A DNA stretch of 64,000 bases from Medicago truncatula (taxonomy: Eukaryota; Streptophyta; Magnoliopsida; Fabales; Fabaceae). The notes beneath the pieces were generated by a model. That model ran no database searches, was not told the DNA's origin, and saw only the letters and a list, made by a program, of their open reading frames with translations. Positions 44,326 through 56,033 of the stretch are shown one piece after another (the first letter of the stretch is position 1; each line of letters begins with the position of its first letter). Location: assembly GCF_003473485.1 (NCBI RefSeq), contig NC_053048.1:35770755-35834754 (forward strand). The letters run 5' to 3'. Both the position numbers and the translations under genes were made by a program.

Positions 44326-44932
44326 TAATAATAATATCATTTAAATCTTGACCAAAAAAATAAAGAGCATTTAAATACTCAAAAAACATTTCAATAAGTG
44401 TAAAAATTAAGCATTTGAATATTGTTTTGCAAATTACTTAAATAAATAAAAAATCTTTGTGCACAATTATTTTAATGTAGAAAATATAACAACATATTAT
44501 ACCTTAAAAAAAATCGTTGTGCACAATTATTTTAACGATTTTTTTATTATTATTTTTATTTAAGTAATGTGCAAAACAATATTCAAATGCTTAAATTTTA
44601 CACTAATTTAAATGCTATTCTTATTAAGATATATACGCATAAGTATAATACTGCAATTGTTTGAAACGTACCAAAATAATTATTGAAACATTCAAAAACA
44701 ATAAATATTATTAATGACAATTTATGATTTTTGTCAAAAAAAAAAAACAGGTTTGAGGTTTCCTCGGCAGTTAACTGCCGAAATTTTCAGTTTTCCTCGG
44801 TAGATTACTGCCGAATTTTTCCTCGGTAGTTAACTGCAGCCGGATCCATAATTCGGCAGTAAACTGCCGAGGGATATTTGGATAAATTACTCATGTTTCT
44901 CAGCCAATGCATATGTGTCAACAGCGATTCTC
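44001..44932. mobile_element. Mutator-like foldback element, 932 bp (copy 2)
   Basis: Same element as 28830-29688, with TAATTGCAT at 43992-44000 and 44933-44941. Left end GAGAATTGTTGTTGACACAT, right end read inward GAGAATCGCTGTTGACACAT. Arms carry GGCAGTTAACTGCC palindromes; (TA)n run near 44268-44323. It lies in the leader of the chimeric kiwellin, 7 bp before the ATG counting from the target duplication. Confidence 0.9.
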
Positions 44933-44948
44933 TAATTGCATAGATACA

Positions 44949-45791
44949 ATGAAGAGCCTTTACTCCAAAGCTTCTTACCTTTTACTGATTACTCTCATTT
45001 TAACTAGTATGTATTCAGAAGCCCAACAATGTCGTCCAAGTGATAGAATAAGTGGAAAAGAGGCTCCTTCTGCACAATGCAATCAAGAGAATGATTCTGA
45101 TTGTTGGGTACAAGGACAAATGTGTACAACTTATGAATGTTCGCCATCAGTATCTACTTACACTAAAGCATATCTCACACTTTGGTTGCCAGACCCTTTG
45201 GTGGGTTACTCTGTTCGTGGTTCATATCACTTGCTGACTTCTAGACACGTTCCTCTTAGGGATCATGCGTCTTCTCTGATATGGCATAAACAGGTGCCGT
45301 TGAAGGTTTCTTTATTTGCTTGGAGGTTGCTTCGTGATAGATTGCCTACTAAAGCTAATTTGGTTCAAAGACGAGTGCTTGACTCCGAAGCTTCTTTGTG
45401 TGTTTTAGATTGTGGCATGAGTGAAACAGCGCAACATTTGTTTCTATCTTGTGACGCTTTTTCATCTTTTTGGCCTCTGGTGCGCAATTGGCTGGGTATT
45501 CTTGGTGTTGATACCAATGTTCTTATGGATCATTTTCTTCAGTTTGTGAACTTGACAGGTGGAGGTAAAGCTGCTAGAGATTTTCTTCAGCTTATTTGGC
45601 TCTTGTGTGTTTGGGTTTTATGGAACGAACGTAATAACAGGCTTTTCAATAATGTTGTAACTTCAATTCCCAGGTTGTTAGATAAAGTCAAATATATGTC
45701 TTTAGCCTGGTTGAAAGCCAAGAAGGTTGTTTTTAGTTTTGGTTCAGATATGTGGTGTTCAAGTCCCTTACAATGCTTGGGCATCACGTAA
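44949..45791 (+). pseudogene. Kiwellin N-terminus fused in frame to LINE C-terminus
   Basis: 280-residue open frame. Residues 1-78 are kiwellin: signal peptide, [35 protein letters not shown]. From residue 79 (base 45183) it is the end of a plant LINE polyprotein: WLPDPLVGYSV, then the zf-RVT region (WHKQVPLKVSLFAWRL, RLPTKANLV, then a C...C...H...C pattern in CVLDCGMSETAQHLFLSC) and the usual tail (LLCVWVLWNERNNRLF, KAKKVVFSF). The kiwellin part has lost one of its paired cysteines (SDCW for SDCC) and gained another (QMC). It has no barrel core, so no kiwellin function is expected. Transcription is doubtful because the foldback element lies in its leader. An upstream in-frame ATG (44907) is inside that element. 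Confidence 0.8.
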
Positions 45792-45914
45792 TGATTTGTT
45801 ATGGTTGTTTGTATGACTCTAAATTTTTAGAGTAGCTCTTTTGGCACACCTTGTGCTAGAATAGTTGCTTTTGGTGATTAATATAATTCCATTTTTGATT
45901 GTTCAAAAAAAAAT
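45181..45914 (+). mobile_element. 5'-truncated LINE (L1-type) insertion
   Basis: Sequence foreign to copy 1 starts in the kiwellin after TATCTCACACTT and ends with poly(A) at about 45905-45914, after a 3' untranslated stretch (GGCACACCTTGTGCTAG). Coding is open to TAA at 45789. Copy-1 homology resumes at about 45915, matching 31348. About 1.4 kb of copy-1 sequence (29940-31347) is missing here, so insertion came with a deletion. No target duplication is therefore expected or seen. Confidence 0.82.
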
Positions 45915-47398
45915 ATTAAATAACTTAAATGATATTCTTTTTCAAAATTTTGAGATCTACAATCGTAGTTGTGTCGCTTGACCTGTGTCGGCCTTGAAGT
46001 TAATCTAACAATTGTAGGAACGTCTAATATGAATTTAGTCTAAATGTGTGCTTTACTAATTTTCGTAAATTTTAATAAAATATTATATATGTTGCCCATT
46101 TTTACTATTATTATTGAAACAAATTACCGAAAATTATAGGTCCATCCTTGGACTCGTTTTAAGAAGTCTAAATTAGATGCACCCCTAAATTTACTAATTA
46201 AAAGCAAATTTAAGGACAAAATTTGTTAACCAAAAATGCATTTGATAACCAAAATGACAAACAAAGAGACACGAGAGAATATGTTTTAATATTTTAATAC
46301 ATTCAATAACTATAATGTTAATGGGTCACAAATTTAATGCTCAAAATGATTGTTTATTCAAAATCAATTTATACTTTTTTTTGTGGTGCAAATATCAAGG
46401 GTGATTAAGTGTATATGTTTGGTATTACCGTAGGTATGATAAGATCACGGCGAATCGTCGCGTGAGCCTAACATACTCACTGTGATACCAAACATATGTT
46501 AAGTTTCTACTGTGATAGGGAATAACCTCGCACTTTATGAAAATCGGGACCAAATTGATACCTTCAAAAAAGTGAGGGACCAAGCAGGCCATTAACTCTT
46601 TTTGTATTACGGCTATAGACAGACGTTCACATGAAACAACATCATGACAAGCATTTTCAACTATTTATGTTATTTTTATCTTTATTAGTCTTGCACCAAT
46701 TGATTCAGGCAATGTTCATGAATCATGTACATCCTTCATAACCACTTATGGAATTATATCAACACTACACAAAGATTCTCAACACAATGGTGAAGAGGGG
46801 AATTAGACAATTTAGATTATGTAACAACACCCTAACATTTTTGTAAATAATTGATATAATTAATATTTTTACCTAGAACAGCATATTAGAATCAAAAGCT
46901 AAAGTTGATGATATGGCCGGCAGAATCTATTAAGGATGTTGGCTAGTTGTATTTGGTGTGATTGCTACATCAATGGAGTGTTAATATTTGGACTATTACT
47001 TGGTTCATGTTCAAGTTACTTACTGCCAACTTGTGTTTCATGGATTTAGTTTTGTATTGTATTGTTTACTTTTATAGTGATGTCTTTAGGGGTCTTGTTG
47101 GCATCTTAATTGGAATAGGAGAAAAGAATGCATTAGTATTGGTTTAGTATTCAAAGTTTAACATCAACGTTGCATGATTGGAATAGGAATTTTACTTCCC
47201 CACGTTTCAGGATATATTGTTTCTAATCTGAAGAAAAAACTATTAAATAAATAATTAATTGATCTATACGTTGTTTTTTACTTTTTTTTATTGAAACCCA
47301 ACAGCATCAAAAACAATAAACTAATATAAAACTCGTAAAAGAACCATCTACTAGTCAAGCTGTAGTTGTCATTGGCTAAACAAAGTAAAAGTAATTTT
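45915..47398. other. Spacer, copy 2
   Basis: Matches 31348-33266 without the 547-bp MITE. Hairpin at 46413-46497. About 47060-47150 holds roughly 100 bp missing from copy 1 between short repeats. No gene. Confidence 0.55.
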
Positions 47399-47488
47399 TT
47401 GACCTTAAAAATGTTTCAACCCTACATTGCAGCTGTAGTGAACATAACCAAATGATTTACTTGATGTGGCTATTAATCTCTATATATA
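47399..47488 (+). promoter_or_regulatory. Kiwellin promoter: W-box and TATA
   Basis: TTGACC at 47399-47404 and TATATATA at 47481-47488 (75 bp before the ATG). Confidence 0.6.
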
Positions 47489-47562
47489 CCCTTTGAGAAT
47501 CTCAATCCATGCATATCAAACACACAAATATTCAATAGTAAAACACAGCTAAAATAGATAAT

Positions 47563-48129
47563 ATGCAGAGTTTTTGCTCCAAAGCATCCTTTCTTTTCCT
47601 AGTTTTTCTTGTTATCACAAATTTGTTGCACTCTGAAGCCCAACAGTGCCGTCCAAGTGGTAGAATTAAAGGAGAAAAAGCTCCTTCCGGACAATGCAAC
47701 CAGGAAAATGATTCAGATTGTTGTGTGCAAGGAAAAATGTACACAACTTATAAATGCTCACCATCAGTATCTACTCACACTAAAGCATATCTCACGCTCA
47801 ATAGTTTTGAAGAAGGTGGAGATGGAGGTGGTCCTTCAGCGTGTGATAATCAATATCATTCCGACGACACCCCGGTTGTTGCACTTTCTACTGGATGGTT
47901 CAACAACAAGAGTAGATGTCTCAACAAAATTAAGATTAGTGCGAACGGAAGAAGTGTGGTGGCCAAAGTTGTTGATGAGTGTGATTCGAGAGCAGGATGC
48001 GATAAAGAACATGATTATCAACCTCCTTGTAACAACAACATAGTTGATGCCTCTAAAGCTGTGTGGAAAGCCTTGGGTGTGCCTCATGATCAATGGGGTG
48101 GATTGGACATTACATGGTCTGATGCTTGA
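47563..48129 (+). CDS. Kiwellin
   Basis: Intact 188-residue kiwellin, copy-2 partner of 33430-33990. Signal peptide about 1-26 ([20 protein letters not shown]...HSEAQ), ten mature cysteines, [18 protein letters not shown] block, no N-glycosylation sequon. Over the C-terminal 80 residues it is identical to 33430 and to the 4475 pseudogene. It is the last member of the array; the 3' flank matches 33991-34200 to about 48370, after which unrelated single-copy sequence begins. Secreted; family role in plant-fungus interaction known from maize. Confidence 0.93.
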   Translation: MQSFCSKASFLFLVFLVITNLLHSEAQQCRPSGRIKGEKAPSGQCNQENDSDCCVQGKMYTTYKCSPSVSTHTKAYLTLNSFEEGGDGGGPSACDNQYHSDDTPVVALSTGWFNNKSRCLNKIKISANGRSVVAKVVDECDSRAGCDKEHDYQPPCNNNIVDASKAVWKALGVPHDQWGGLDITWSDA

Positions 48130-48399
48130 TATTATGTGCATTCAAAAAACAGTATGTGTTTGGTGTAGTACAGTAAGTGTTTTGGTGAGTTTTATCTGTT
48201 TTTCGTCTTTTATGTATGATATATATATATCAAGTGTGCCAGTTTTCTTTTTCTTCGTTACCATTATGTAAGTTTTCTTTCAGATGTAAACGATCAACTT
48301 TCATGATGCTTTGACTTGTAAATATCAGCACTAGTTCCATATTTGAAGTTTGAGTTGTTTTACTTTAGTTTTGATGTGTGAAACAAAACTATCAGTCTT

Positions 48400-49261
48400 A
48401 TTTTTCAAGGCAAATTTCTTTTTTTATGGTCCTTGTTGAGTTCTACTGAAAATGATTTTGCTTGTAAAAATCACAAATTTACTTTTTCATGTTATGATTA
48501 TCTTAATTATAATCAATGCAAAAGTCTGCCACAAGAGGTCTAAAAGAGATAATTCATGCATAAGTTTGCCATAAGAGGTCTAAAAGTGTTACGTATTTAT
48601 ACAAGTTTCTCTATAAAAGTTTGTTATCATATTCCTCGCTTTGATGTATTCTAAAATTCAAAAAGTAAAATATATTTGTACATATCTAAACTTCATAGAT
48701 CAACACAAAAAACATCTATGGCAATATTGGCTGCATACTATTATGTAAATCAGTATATCTTATGCATGAAAACACTCTTGGAAAGAAAAAAATAACGTAG
48801 CATTCTTGGGATTGGACTCAGAAACAAAACTTCTGATTGAGTTAGAAGAGACTTGAATCATCTCATCTGAATACTCTTACGTGCCCAACACCATATTGTA
48901 AATATGAATTATTTCGCAAATGCATTGTCAACCATTCAATTAGAAAAATCACATAAAACTATTTGTCATAAATGGTGTTTCAAAACCACATAAAACATCT
49001 AGCCCAAGTTATTTTTTTTCAAACAGGCCATGAAATGTATCCTTACCAATGAGGAACATGAAACCTTCAAATTAAAATTCCTCACAGCTATAAAAACATG
49101 AGAACCCCTAGTGAAATCATGGGTGAAGGATAGCTAAGTGAGATTTATGAATTGCAAAAGTCAGCTTGCTCTATTCTGATGTTGGTACTTTTCATTGTTT
49201 CATCACTACTAAATAAAATTAGATGAGTGATCATGAGTCTGAAATATATACACAGTACGTG
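48400..49261. other. Spacer between kiwellin array and AHL gene
   Basis: AT-rich; the last part is probably 3' untranslated region of the AHL gene on the minus strand. A small local repeat (AGTYTGCCAYAAGAGGTCTAAAAG, 48513 and 48564 regions) is seen. No gene. Confidence 0.5.
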
Positions 49262-52200
49262 TCAACCACGCATTAAATCAATGTCAGCATGGGAGTTACC
49301 CATATCCATCTGACGCGATGCTGCTGACCAAGGGCTTAAGGATGAGGTTGGAGTCAGATTTTGATTTGGTGAAATGCTATTCAGTGCAGCTGGATTATGA
49401 GCTCCTTGATGATCTGATTCAACAGTACCTTCTGCATCTTCTGAGCTTTCCTTTTTCTTGTTCTTTGCCTTCAATCTACCCCAAAGAAAGCTCCCAATCA
49501 TCACCTACAATCGTGACTTTTATGTTCAATAAGTAGCTCAATTTTTTTATATAAACATGCGAGAAATTAGATATGAATAATTTATTTCATATACACTATC
49601 AGTGTAAATATTTTTTAGATTGTCAATCAATCGTATGATTGGTTATGATTTGTTAACAGTGTAAATTTTACATTAACAGGGTCAGGTGTAGAAATTAAAC
49701 TCATTAGATGTATGTTTTAAAAGTATAATCTAAAATAACATGATATATGGTAGCATTGAAAATGTTGTTACCTGGACAGGACTGGCAGCAACAAGCGGTC
49801 CACCAACTGCTCCACCAAAGAGGCGGCCATCAGGACCAAGAAGGGAAATACTTAGTCCACCATCTCGGTTCCGTGAGGAGCCATTTTCAGTAGGCACGTA
49901 ACAGCCTGACATGCTCATTATGTGAAAATGTCCCTAACAAAGCCAAAACCAAGCTGGCAATTAAAATATATAAACAACCTTATAATAACAGATAGTGGAT
50001 GTAGAGAGAAATTTGACAAAGCAATACAAACATGAGAAATGAAATTTCCTACTCAAAATATGTGCTTAAAGCTAGGTCTACATACAAGAATAGAAATTTC
50101 CTATTCAAAATATGTGCCAAAAGCTAATATAGGTCCATACACCAATTAGATAATCATGGTGACTCAAAAAGTCAAAATGATTCCATGGTACCAATTTATT
50201 TTGTTTTAGTAGAACCATCAAAATTTATTTGTACCAGACATATATGTTTGCATACGTATGAACACACATATTCAGGAATCTGTTTATGAAATATTTTGCA
50301 ACAAATTCCATGCTAGAACTATACAACTTAGTTTCAGATAGTATGGCATTGTGGAAGTGCTGCAACACATGATCAAAGGCTTACATACAAAATTGGAAAA
50401 GTAGCCAGAAAATAATCTTAACTTTGAGGGATAGACATTTGATTACGTGCACAGTGTCGTGCGTGCTTAAACGTGGCATATAGGCCATATATGTCTTTAT
50501 GTAACAACAATTCTATATGAACCGGTAAGTGTATCCAAATTAACAAAATAACAATAGCAAAGTCTCCATACCTCATATTTGAGAGTGCCGCCTGAAATTG
50601 AAGGCTCACGAATAATGACGGATGAGACACTGCCAGAAGATGACAAAACACAAAGAGCTCTAGCTCGCACCTGAGAAAATGTCAAGATTTTTGCTGCAAT
50701 GTCCTGCAGAAGAAAAAAATGTTCACATGTGTAATTCTCCAATATTTACATAAATGTTATAACCTTAGGCACACACTTGAAACAATATGAAATAAAATCA
50801 GGATTTACAAATGTGGTTATAAAATTCTGGGGGGAGCACTTCTATGACCCCTTGCCTTCCTACATTAATTTCTTCTTTACTATTATTGATATGAATATCA
50901 CCATAACTCTTGGTTTTGCTTTATTAGGTCAACTTTTTCTTTTAAGATAAATGTATATATGAAAATTTGTTTACAATTTAATTTAAACTTTTGTTATTAT
51001 TAAAAAAATAGTTGTACATAGTGCCACATTTCCTTGCTCTAAGAAGCCAAAAATTTGGTTGCAAATAAATGTTAGTAGATGCTTTAGATAAAACTTCAGG
51101 TGAATAAAAAAAACAGAAATATCAATAGAAACTCGGAAGTTGATATTTATTTAAATAGGTAAAAATATAAGGATTTTTATGTTTCAGTGATCATGTTGTA
51201 GTTGTTGGGCTAACTAGTAACTAGTATTTCACTAAAAATGATAGATGCAAATACATTTATTAGGCTAGTCATTGTAAAAAATTGCATATCAACACACCAT
51301 CATATTTCATTATGACATCCAAGTCTAAAAAAATCATATAATATCATTCAAATTCATATTTCTCCTTTCTCTCTTTTCTATTTAGTTTCTTCCCAAACTT
51401 AACATATAAAACCAAAACAGAGATAAAAACAGGTTAATATAATGGAAAAAAAAAACATACTTCTCCACTTGCAATTTCGATGACATGAGGAATGAATCCC
51501 GTCCCAGCTGAACCAGACATCAACTCTCCTGAAAATAAGTAACCACTTAAACCATCAGAAAATGCAGATAAAGAACTTAGCAAACTTATGCATTGTTACA
51601 ATAAATATAAGTATCATCATATGTTTTCATGATGAAATCATTGTTATTTTATAATTTTATACGCATGTTTTAGCCATTGCAATTTTGATTATTACATATT
51701 GTAGTGCAGAATTGTATAACAGTATCATAATAAAACCATAATACCCAACTAGTAAATATTTTTATATCACATGCATTTACTCATACACACACATGTGGGC
51801 ATGCCACACATACAGTCTGTTTGGTTAGAAATGTTTGATGTTTGATTTGTCAATATTGATAAAATATTTTTCAGATTTGATTTCTACTATATTCTGGTGC
51901 AGTAACTAATGATTCAGGTAATGTTGTTTTCGGACTATATAATTCTACAATTGCGGAAAGGCATCATGGTATATATAAATGAACATTTAAACCATAATCA
52001 CCAATTTAATTGTAATCAGATTTCCTTTCATTTATAATTTAAAATGAAAAAATGCATCTCTCTCTTGGAGAACAGCAAAACTTTAAATTCAAGCAAATTG
52101 ATACTCCATATCATTGGAACTTAAATGCCATTGCTTATTCATGTCATTATGATATTAGCATGTCAAATTATCAACATAAATATAAACAAAGAACCAAAAT

Positions 52201-54362
52201 AAAATTTAGAGAACCTATAACATTTGAATATAGATGTATAAAACTTTAATCCAAACTTTTTAAATACCCACTACCGAATACACGAGGCATCTTCGGTGCA
52301 GAAAACTGATTTGAAGAAGGGAGTTGGGGCTGGGGCCACGGCTGGTTCGCAGCAGAGGGGAGAGTGACGAGAAGAGAGAGCGGGCGTATCTGTTCTGTGG
52401 CCCCATAAGAGAAGGGGATATTAGGGTTTTCTTTTATGCGAAAACCCCAAAAATACCCTTGCAACTGCTCCATTTAAAGGGTATATTTGGATTTCCAAAC
52501 CCTTAAAAACAATCATACTCATGTAGTGGCGCCTCCTTAGCAAAACACGTGTTTCTCGTGCACGAACGTGGCCACACCTCTATTCTACACCACCTCGCCA
52601 CGTGTGGGTGAAGCTAGCCATTGATCCCCACCGCCCCAACTCTATCACACCGCACCGCTATTGACAACGTAGGAATCAATCAAACCAGTCCAAACCGGTA
52701 TGAACTAGTTGTCTTTGTTTTTTTATTGATTTTATTATAATTTTTAACCCAATAAAAATTGAATGTCAAGTTAAAAGCCCGGCATATTACATTCAGTAAT
52801 CAGTATGAATATTTAGCTTCTTAATATTTAATTTTTTTTTCTTGTAAGATTTAGATTATGATTATTTTAGGTGCTATCATACCTACACTAATGCACCAAA
52901 TCACATTAGATTATGATCATTATATGTTCATTTGAATTTTTTATCTCTCTTACTTTCTTATAGCTTTTTATTTATATTAGTTAAATTAATAGTTAATATC
53001 TTCTATAATGTTAAAAAGATATAGAGCTAGTTTGTTTAAGCTTACGAAAAAAGTGATTTTAAAGTTGTGTAAAAAAGTGATTTATTTCTTTCGTCTCACA
53101 ATACGTGTCCTCTTTACTATTTTTCCGTCTCAAATTATTTGTCCCTTTTACAATACTAATACAACATTTACTATTTTTTTCCACTAACATAACCTTATTT
53201 ATTGCATTTCAATCATCTAACTACTCCACTAACAATAATTAATGAGGGTGTTTTAGTAAATTAGACATATTTTACCATTAAAATCAACAATATTGATCAT
53301 TTCCTTAGTAACCGTGTAAAACTCAACTAACAACTATTTTCAGAAGCTACTTTGAGTAACATTCATAATGATTAGAAATATGATGTTTTTAAAAATTCAA
53401 ATAAACACACAAATATTTCAAAAGTGAGACCATATATTTCAGCTTTTTCATAAAATATGCTTTTATTTTGTCAAAAAATCACTTCGAGCATATGTATGTT
53501 TAAGCTTAATAAAGTAAAAAAAAAAATTACACTTCAGAAGATGTCTATTTAATCTATAGAAAATACATCAAAATTTTAAAAATTGTTTCTGAAGAAAAGC
53601 TTTAGTAACTACCGCTTAAAATAAAAAGTGATTTATATTATTGTAAAACAACAGAAAACAGCTTCTGATTTAGAAAAAACCTAAAAAACAAATCATATTT
53701 TTTAAACACAACCTAAAACCACTTTTCCTATGTGTACACAGCAGGACCCTAATTTTTTTCAAAATAAGAAGTTATCTTTTATGAAAATATTGTAACAAAC
53801 AGGCTCATAGTTAAACGGGTGCTTTCCCCAATTTGAAAAATTGATTCAAACCCCATACATATACCTTTCATGCATCAAACAATAATCATTATTAACACAA
53901 GACACTGTAAAATGCAAGAGATTTACCAAAAGAAGCCAGTTGTTGTTTCTTCCCACTCCCAGGCGGACGCCCTCTCCCTCGTTTCGGCCCGCCTTGCGTC
54001 ATAGTTCCAGGATTACTAGATGGTGTTGGACTTGGACTCAGTGCCAATGACACAACTCTATCTGCGCCATATTTCCTCGGCCTTCCTCTCTTCCTTTTCA
54101 CAGTTTCCCCAGACGGTACTCCAGTATGACCACTCATATTGACACCTTGAGATGAAATTGCCGAAGATTCTAGCGGTAGTGTGGTTCCAATGTTACTACC
54201 ACCACCACCAATGTTGGATTGAAATGGCAGATTGGGATTAGACAGTTGATTAAAACTCGGCGAAACATGTAACTCGGGTTGTGCTCCAGAACCAGGTAGT
54301 ACTCTCTGCTGCATATAGTAAGATGCAGAATTGGATAACGCCATATGGTCCCCGTGATCCAT
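49262..54362 (-). CDS. AT-hook motif nuclear-localized (AHL) protein, five coding exons
   Basis: Coding exons on minus: 54362-53927, 51528-51461, 50703-50572, 49933-49772, 49504-49262. All introns have GT...AG ends and the joined length is 1041 bp (346 residues), in frame. Residues about 90-135 hold two AT-hooks (KRKRGRPRKYG and KRGRGRPPGSGKK); exons 2-5 encode the PPC/DUF296 domain (GELMSGSAGTGFIPHVIEIASGE; DIAAKILTFSQ...; GHFHIMSMSGCYVPTENG; GGAVGGPLVAASPVQV) and a polar tail. Two hooks, a PPC domain and introns fit a type II (clade B) AHL. AHLs bind AT-rich minor grooves, form trimers through PPC, and tune transcription in growth and defence. Intron 1 is 2.4 kb. Confidence 0.95.
51529..53926 (-). 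other. AHL intron 1
   Basis: 2.4-kb intron, GT at 53926-53925 and AG at 51530-51529. About 53085-53270 has Stowaway-like CCGTCTCAAATTATTTGTCCC patches. About 53030-53720 is rich in short fragments of AGTGATTT and AAGCTT type resembling MITE debris. It also holds a GC-richer promoter-like block (52246-52640). Confidence 0.8.
52246..52640 (-). promoter_or_regulatory. Promoter-like block and possible orphan first exon inside AHL intron
   Basis: On the minus strand: G-boxes CACGTG at 52599-52604 and 52546-52551, a telo-box AAACCCTAA at 52429-52421, a pyrimidine-rich leader, an ATG at 52290 (MPRVF) and a possible donor GTAGTG at 52275. An ORF from 52473 (75 residues, MEQLQGYFWGF) overlaps it. Telo-boxes with G-boxes are common in promoters of ribosomal and other growth genes. 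No downstream exon is recognised, so it may be an alternative AHL promoter or a captured gene start. Confidence 0.4.
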
Positions 54363-55820
54363 GCATTTACTTTCAAATGCCTTCTTTCACAAGAAACTCA
54401 GACCTCCAATATTCAAATATACTAAAAACTTATCACCAAACTCTGCAGATAGAGTATAATGACAAAATTTAAACTGGGAAAAAAAAAAAAAAACATGTAT
54501 TAGAATACGATAAAATATATGAAATTCAATAAAAAATTACCAACAAGTGTCAAACAGTGCTTAAGCCCACATTATTTGTAACTATAGTTCAAGAAGAAAG
54601 ACTAGTAATCCTTCAAATCAAAATAGGGTAATAAAGTTTCTCCTTGATGGCAACATATTAACATACATATGAAAGAAAGTGAAAGGACGCAAACACAACA
54701 ATGTAGAAGACAAGATAACCATAAAGTAGAAGATAAATAAGAAAAAAAGATGGGAAGCCAAGGCATCCACACAAATAAGGGAACCACTATCCAATAACAA
54801 CATGTACATGTTTAACTGAAGACAAAAAGAGCAGCCACATCACATCTTACCAAACTTATAAAGCACTAACACGACATTTGACAGGAATTTGAAGTAAAGA
54901 AATAAAAAGTAAAATAGTTGAATGTAATCACATGTGTTAGTGTCAATGCTATATGAACTACAAAAAAGTAAAGGTTGCATATTGAACATGGAAAGGTCCA
55001 CACTTACCAGCCCTAATAATAAACCTTAAACACAAAGCAATTTCAAAGGTTACCAAATAAAACTCAACCTTCCATGCCAACACTCAAAAAATCAACAACT
55101 CAAAATCATAAAATTTGTAAAAGTATTACTACCCTTCTGAATTCTGATCAAAGATGTGTAATTACGACATGTGCTGCTGTCATACACCGACACGACACGA
55201 CAACTACACATGTTATGTTCAATTAATTCTTTATGTCGGTGTGTCACTGTCGTGTCCGGTGTCATTCAAAGGTATTACTTCAAACCAATGCCAAAGAAAG
55301 GTCACAAACCCAGTTCCAAAAAGATAGACCACAAAATACCACAGTACAATCTCAGAACCTCAAAATGACATACAAAAGCTAAAAACATAAAAGCATGATG
55401 TTTCTGAAATAAAGTCACAACCTTTGGCAAAATGGGTTTTGAGTTACAGCAAAATTCAACACCCCAAATACATGAAACACAAAACAAAAAGCAACATGCA
55501 TATAAAAGAATAAACAATGAGAAGGGATAAGAAATCATACATACATTTGTAAGCAATAATATCCAAAGGGTATGTTGCAACAACACCAATTCCACCTGTG
55601 AACAAATTGAAGCTAGGAATTGCGAAGAAAAAAAAAATCAAAAAAAGTTGATGTTTTTCACAGTGTGAGTGTGCAAAGAAAGCAAATTGAAAAAGGGTTA
55701 TTGAAAAATGGAAAAGAATGGTGTTTCTCTCTCTCTATCTAGTGCAGTAGTGTGTGAGCTGCACACAAAAGTCCTTATCTGGTTGCATAAAATTCTAGGG
55801 CTATGGTTACTCTCTCTCTC
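54363..55820 (-). other. AHL 5' leader region, probably with intron
   Basis: Between the ATG and the TATA box. A likely acceptor (TATCTGCAG) at about 54443 suggests a leader intron. About 55165-55262 is an inverted-repeat piece (CACCGACACGACACGAC ... GTCGTGTCCGGTGTC), probably a worn MITE. Leader near 55690-55815 is CT/AG-rich. Exon limits are inferred. Confidence 0.5.
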
Positions 55821-55846
55821 TAGAAAAAAAGAGTTTGTTTTGTTGC

Positions 55847-55854
55847 TATATATA
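55847..55854 (-). promoter_or_regulatory. AHL TATA box
   Basis: Minus-strand GTATATATAGC followed by AG-rich repeats on this strand. It places the transcript start near 55815. Confidence 0.5.
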
Positions 55855-56033
55855 CTTTCTCTCTCCTCGGTTGGGTTGCGATATCGGTTATGCTGCTGAT
55901 GATGTTTTGTGTGCGTGATGTTTCTGGGATTTAGGAAAGGAGGTTTTGAGAAGCAAACAAAATAAGCACTTTTTGTTTTGGATAATACTGAATATTTTAT
56001 TTTTTTAAAAGAAAGAGAATATTTTATTTTCCG

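Larger units (their letters stand above)
37500..48400. repeat. Segmental duplication, copy 2
   Basis: Partner of 5755-34200. This copy keeps the whole F-box gene and lacks the hAT-like, 472-bp, Ogre and 547-bp insertions, so it shows the empty sites for all of them. It has its own 127-bp tandem duplication (from 43815) and a LINE insertion (45181-45914). Confidence 0.85.

Noticed and set aside
49318-49536. Plus-strand ORF over the last AHL exon
   Set aside because: Shadow of the AHL coding sequence.
55456-55641. Minus-strand ORF with GGIGVVATYPLDI, like a mitochondrial carrier motif
   Set aside because: Only about a dozen residues look alike, without the other carrier repeats. It lies in the AHL leader, so chance is more likely.
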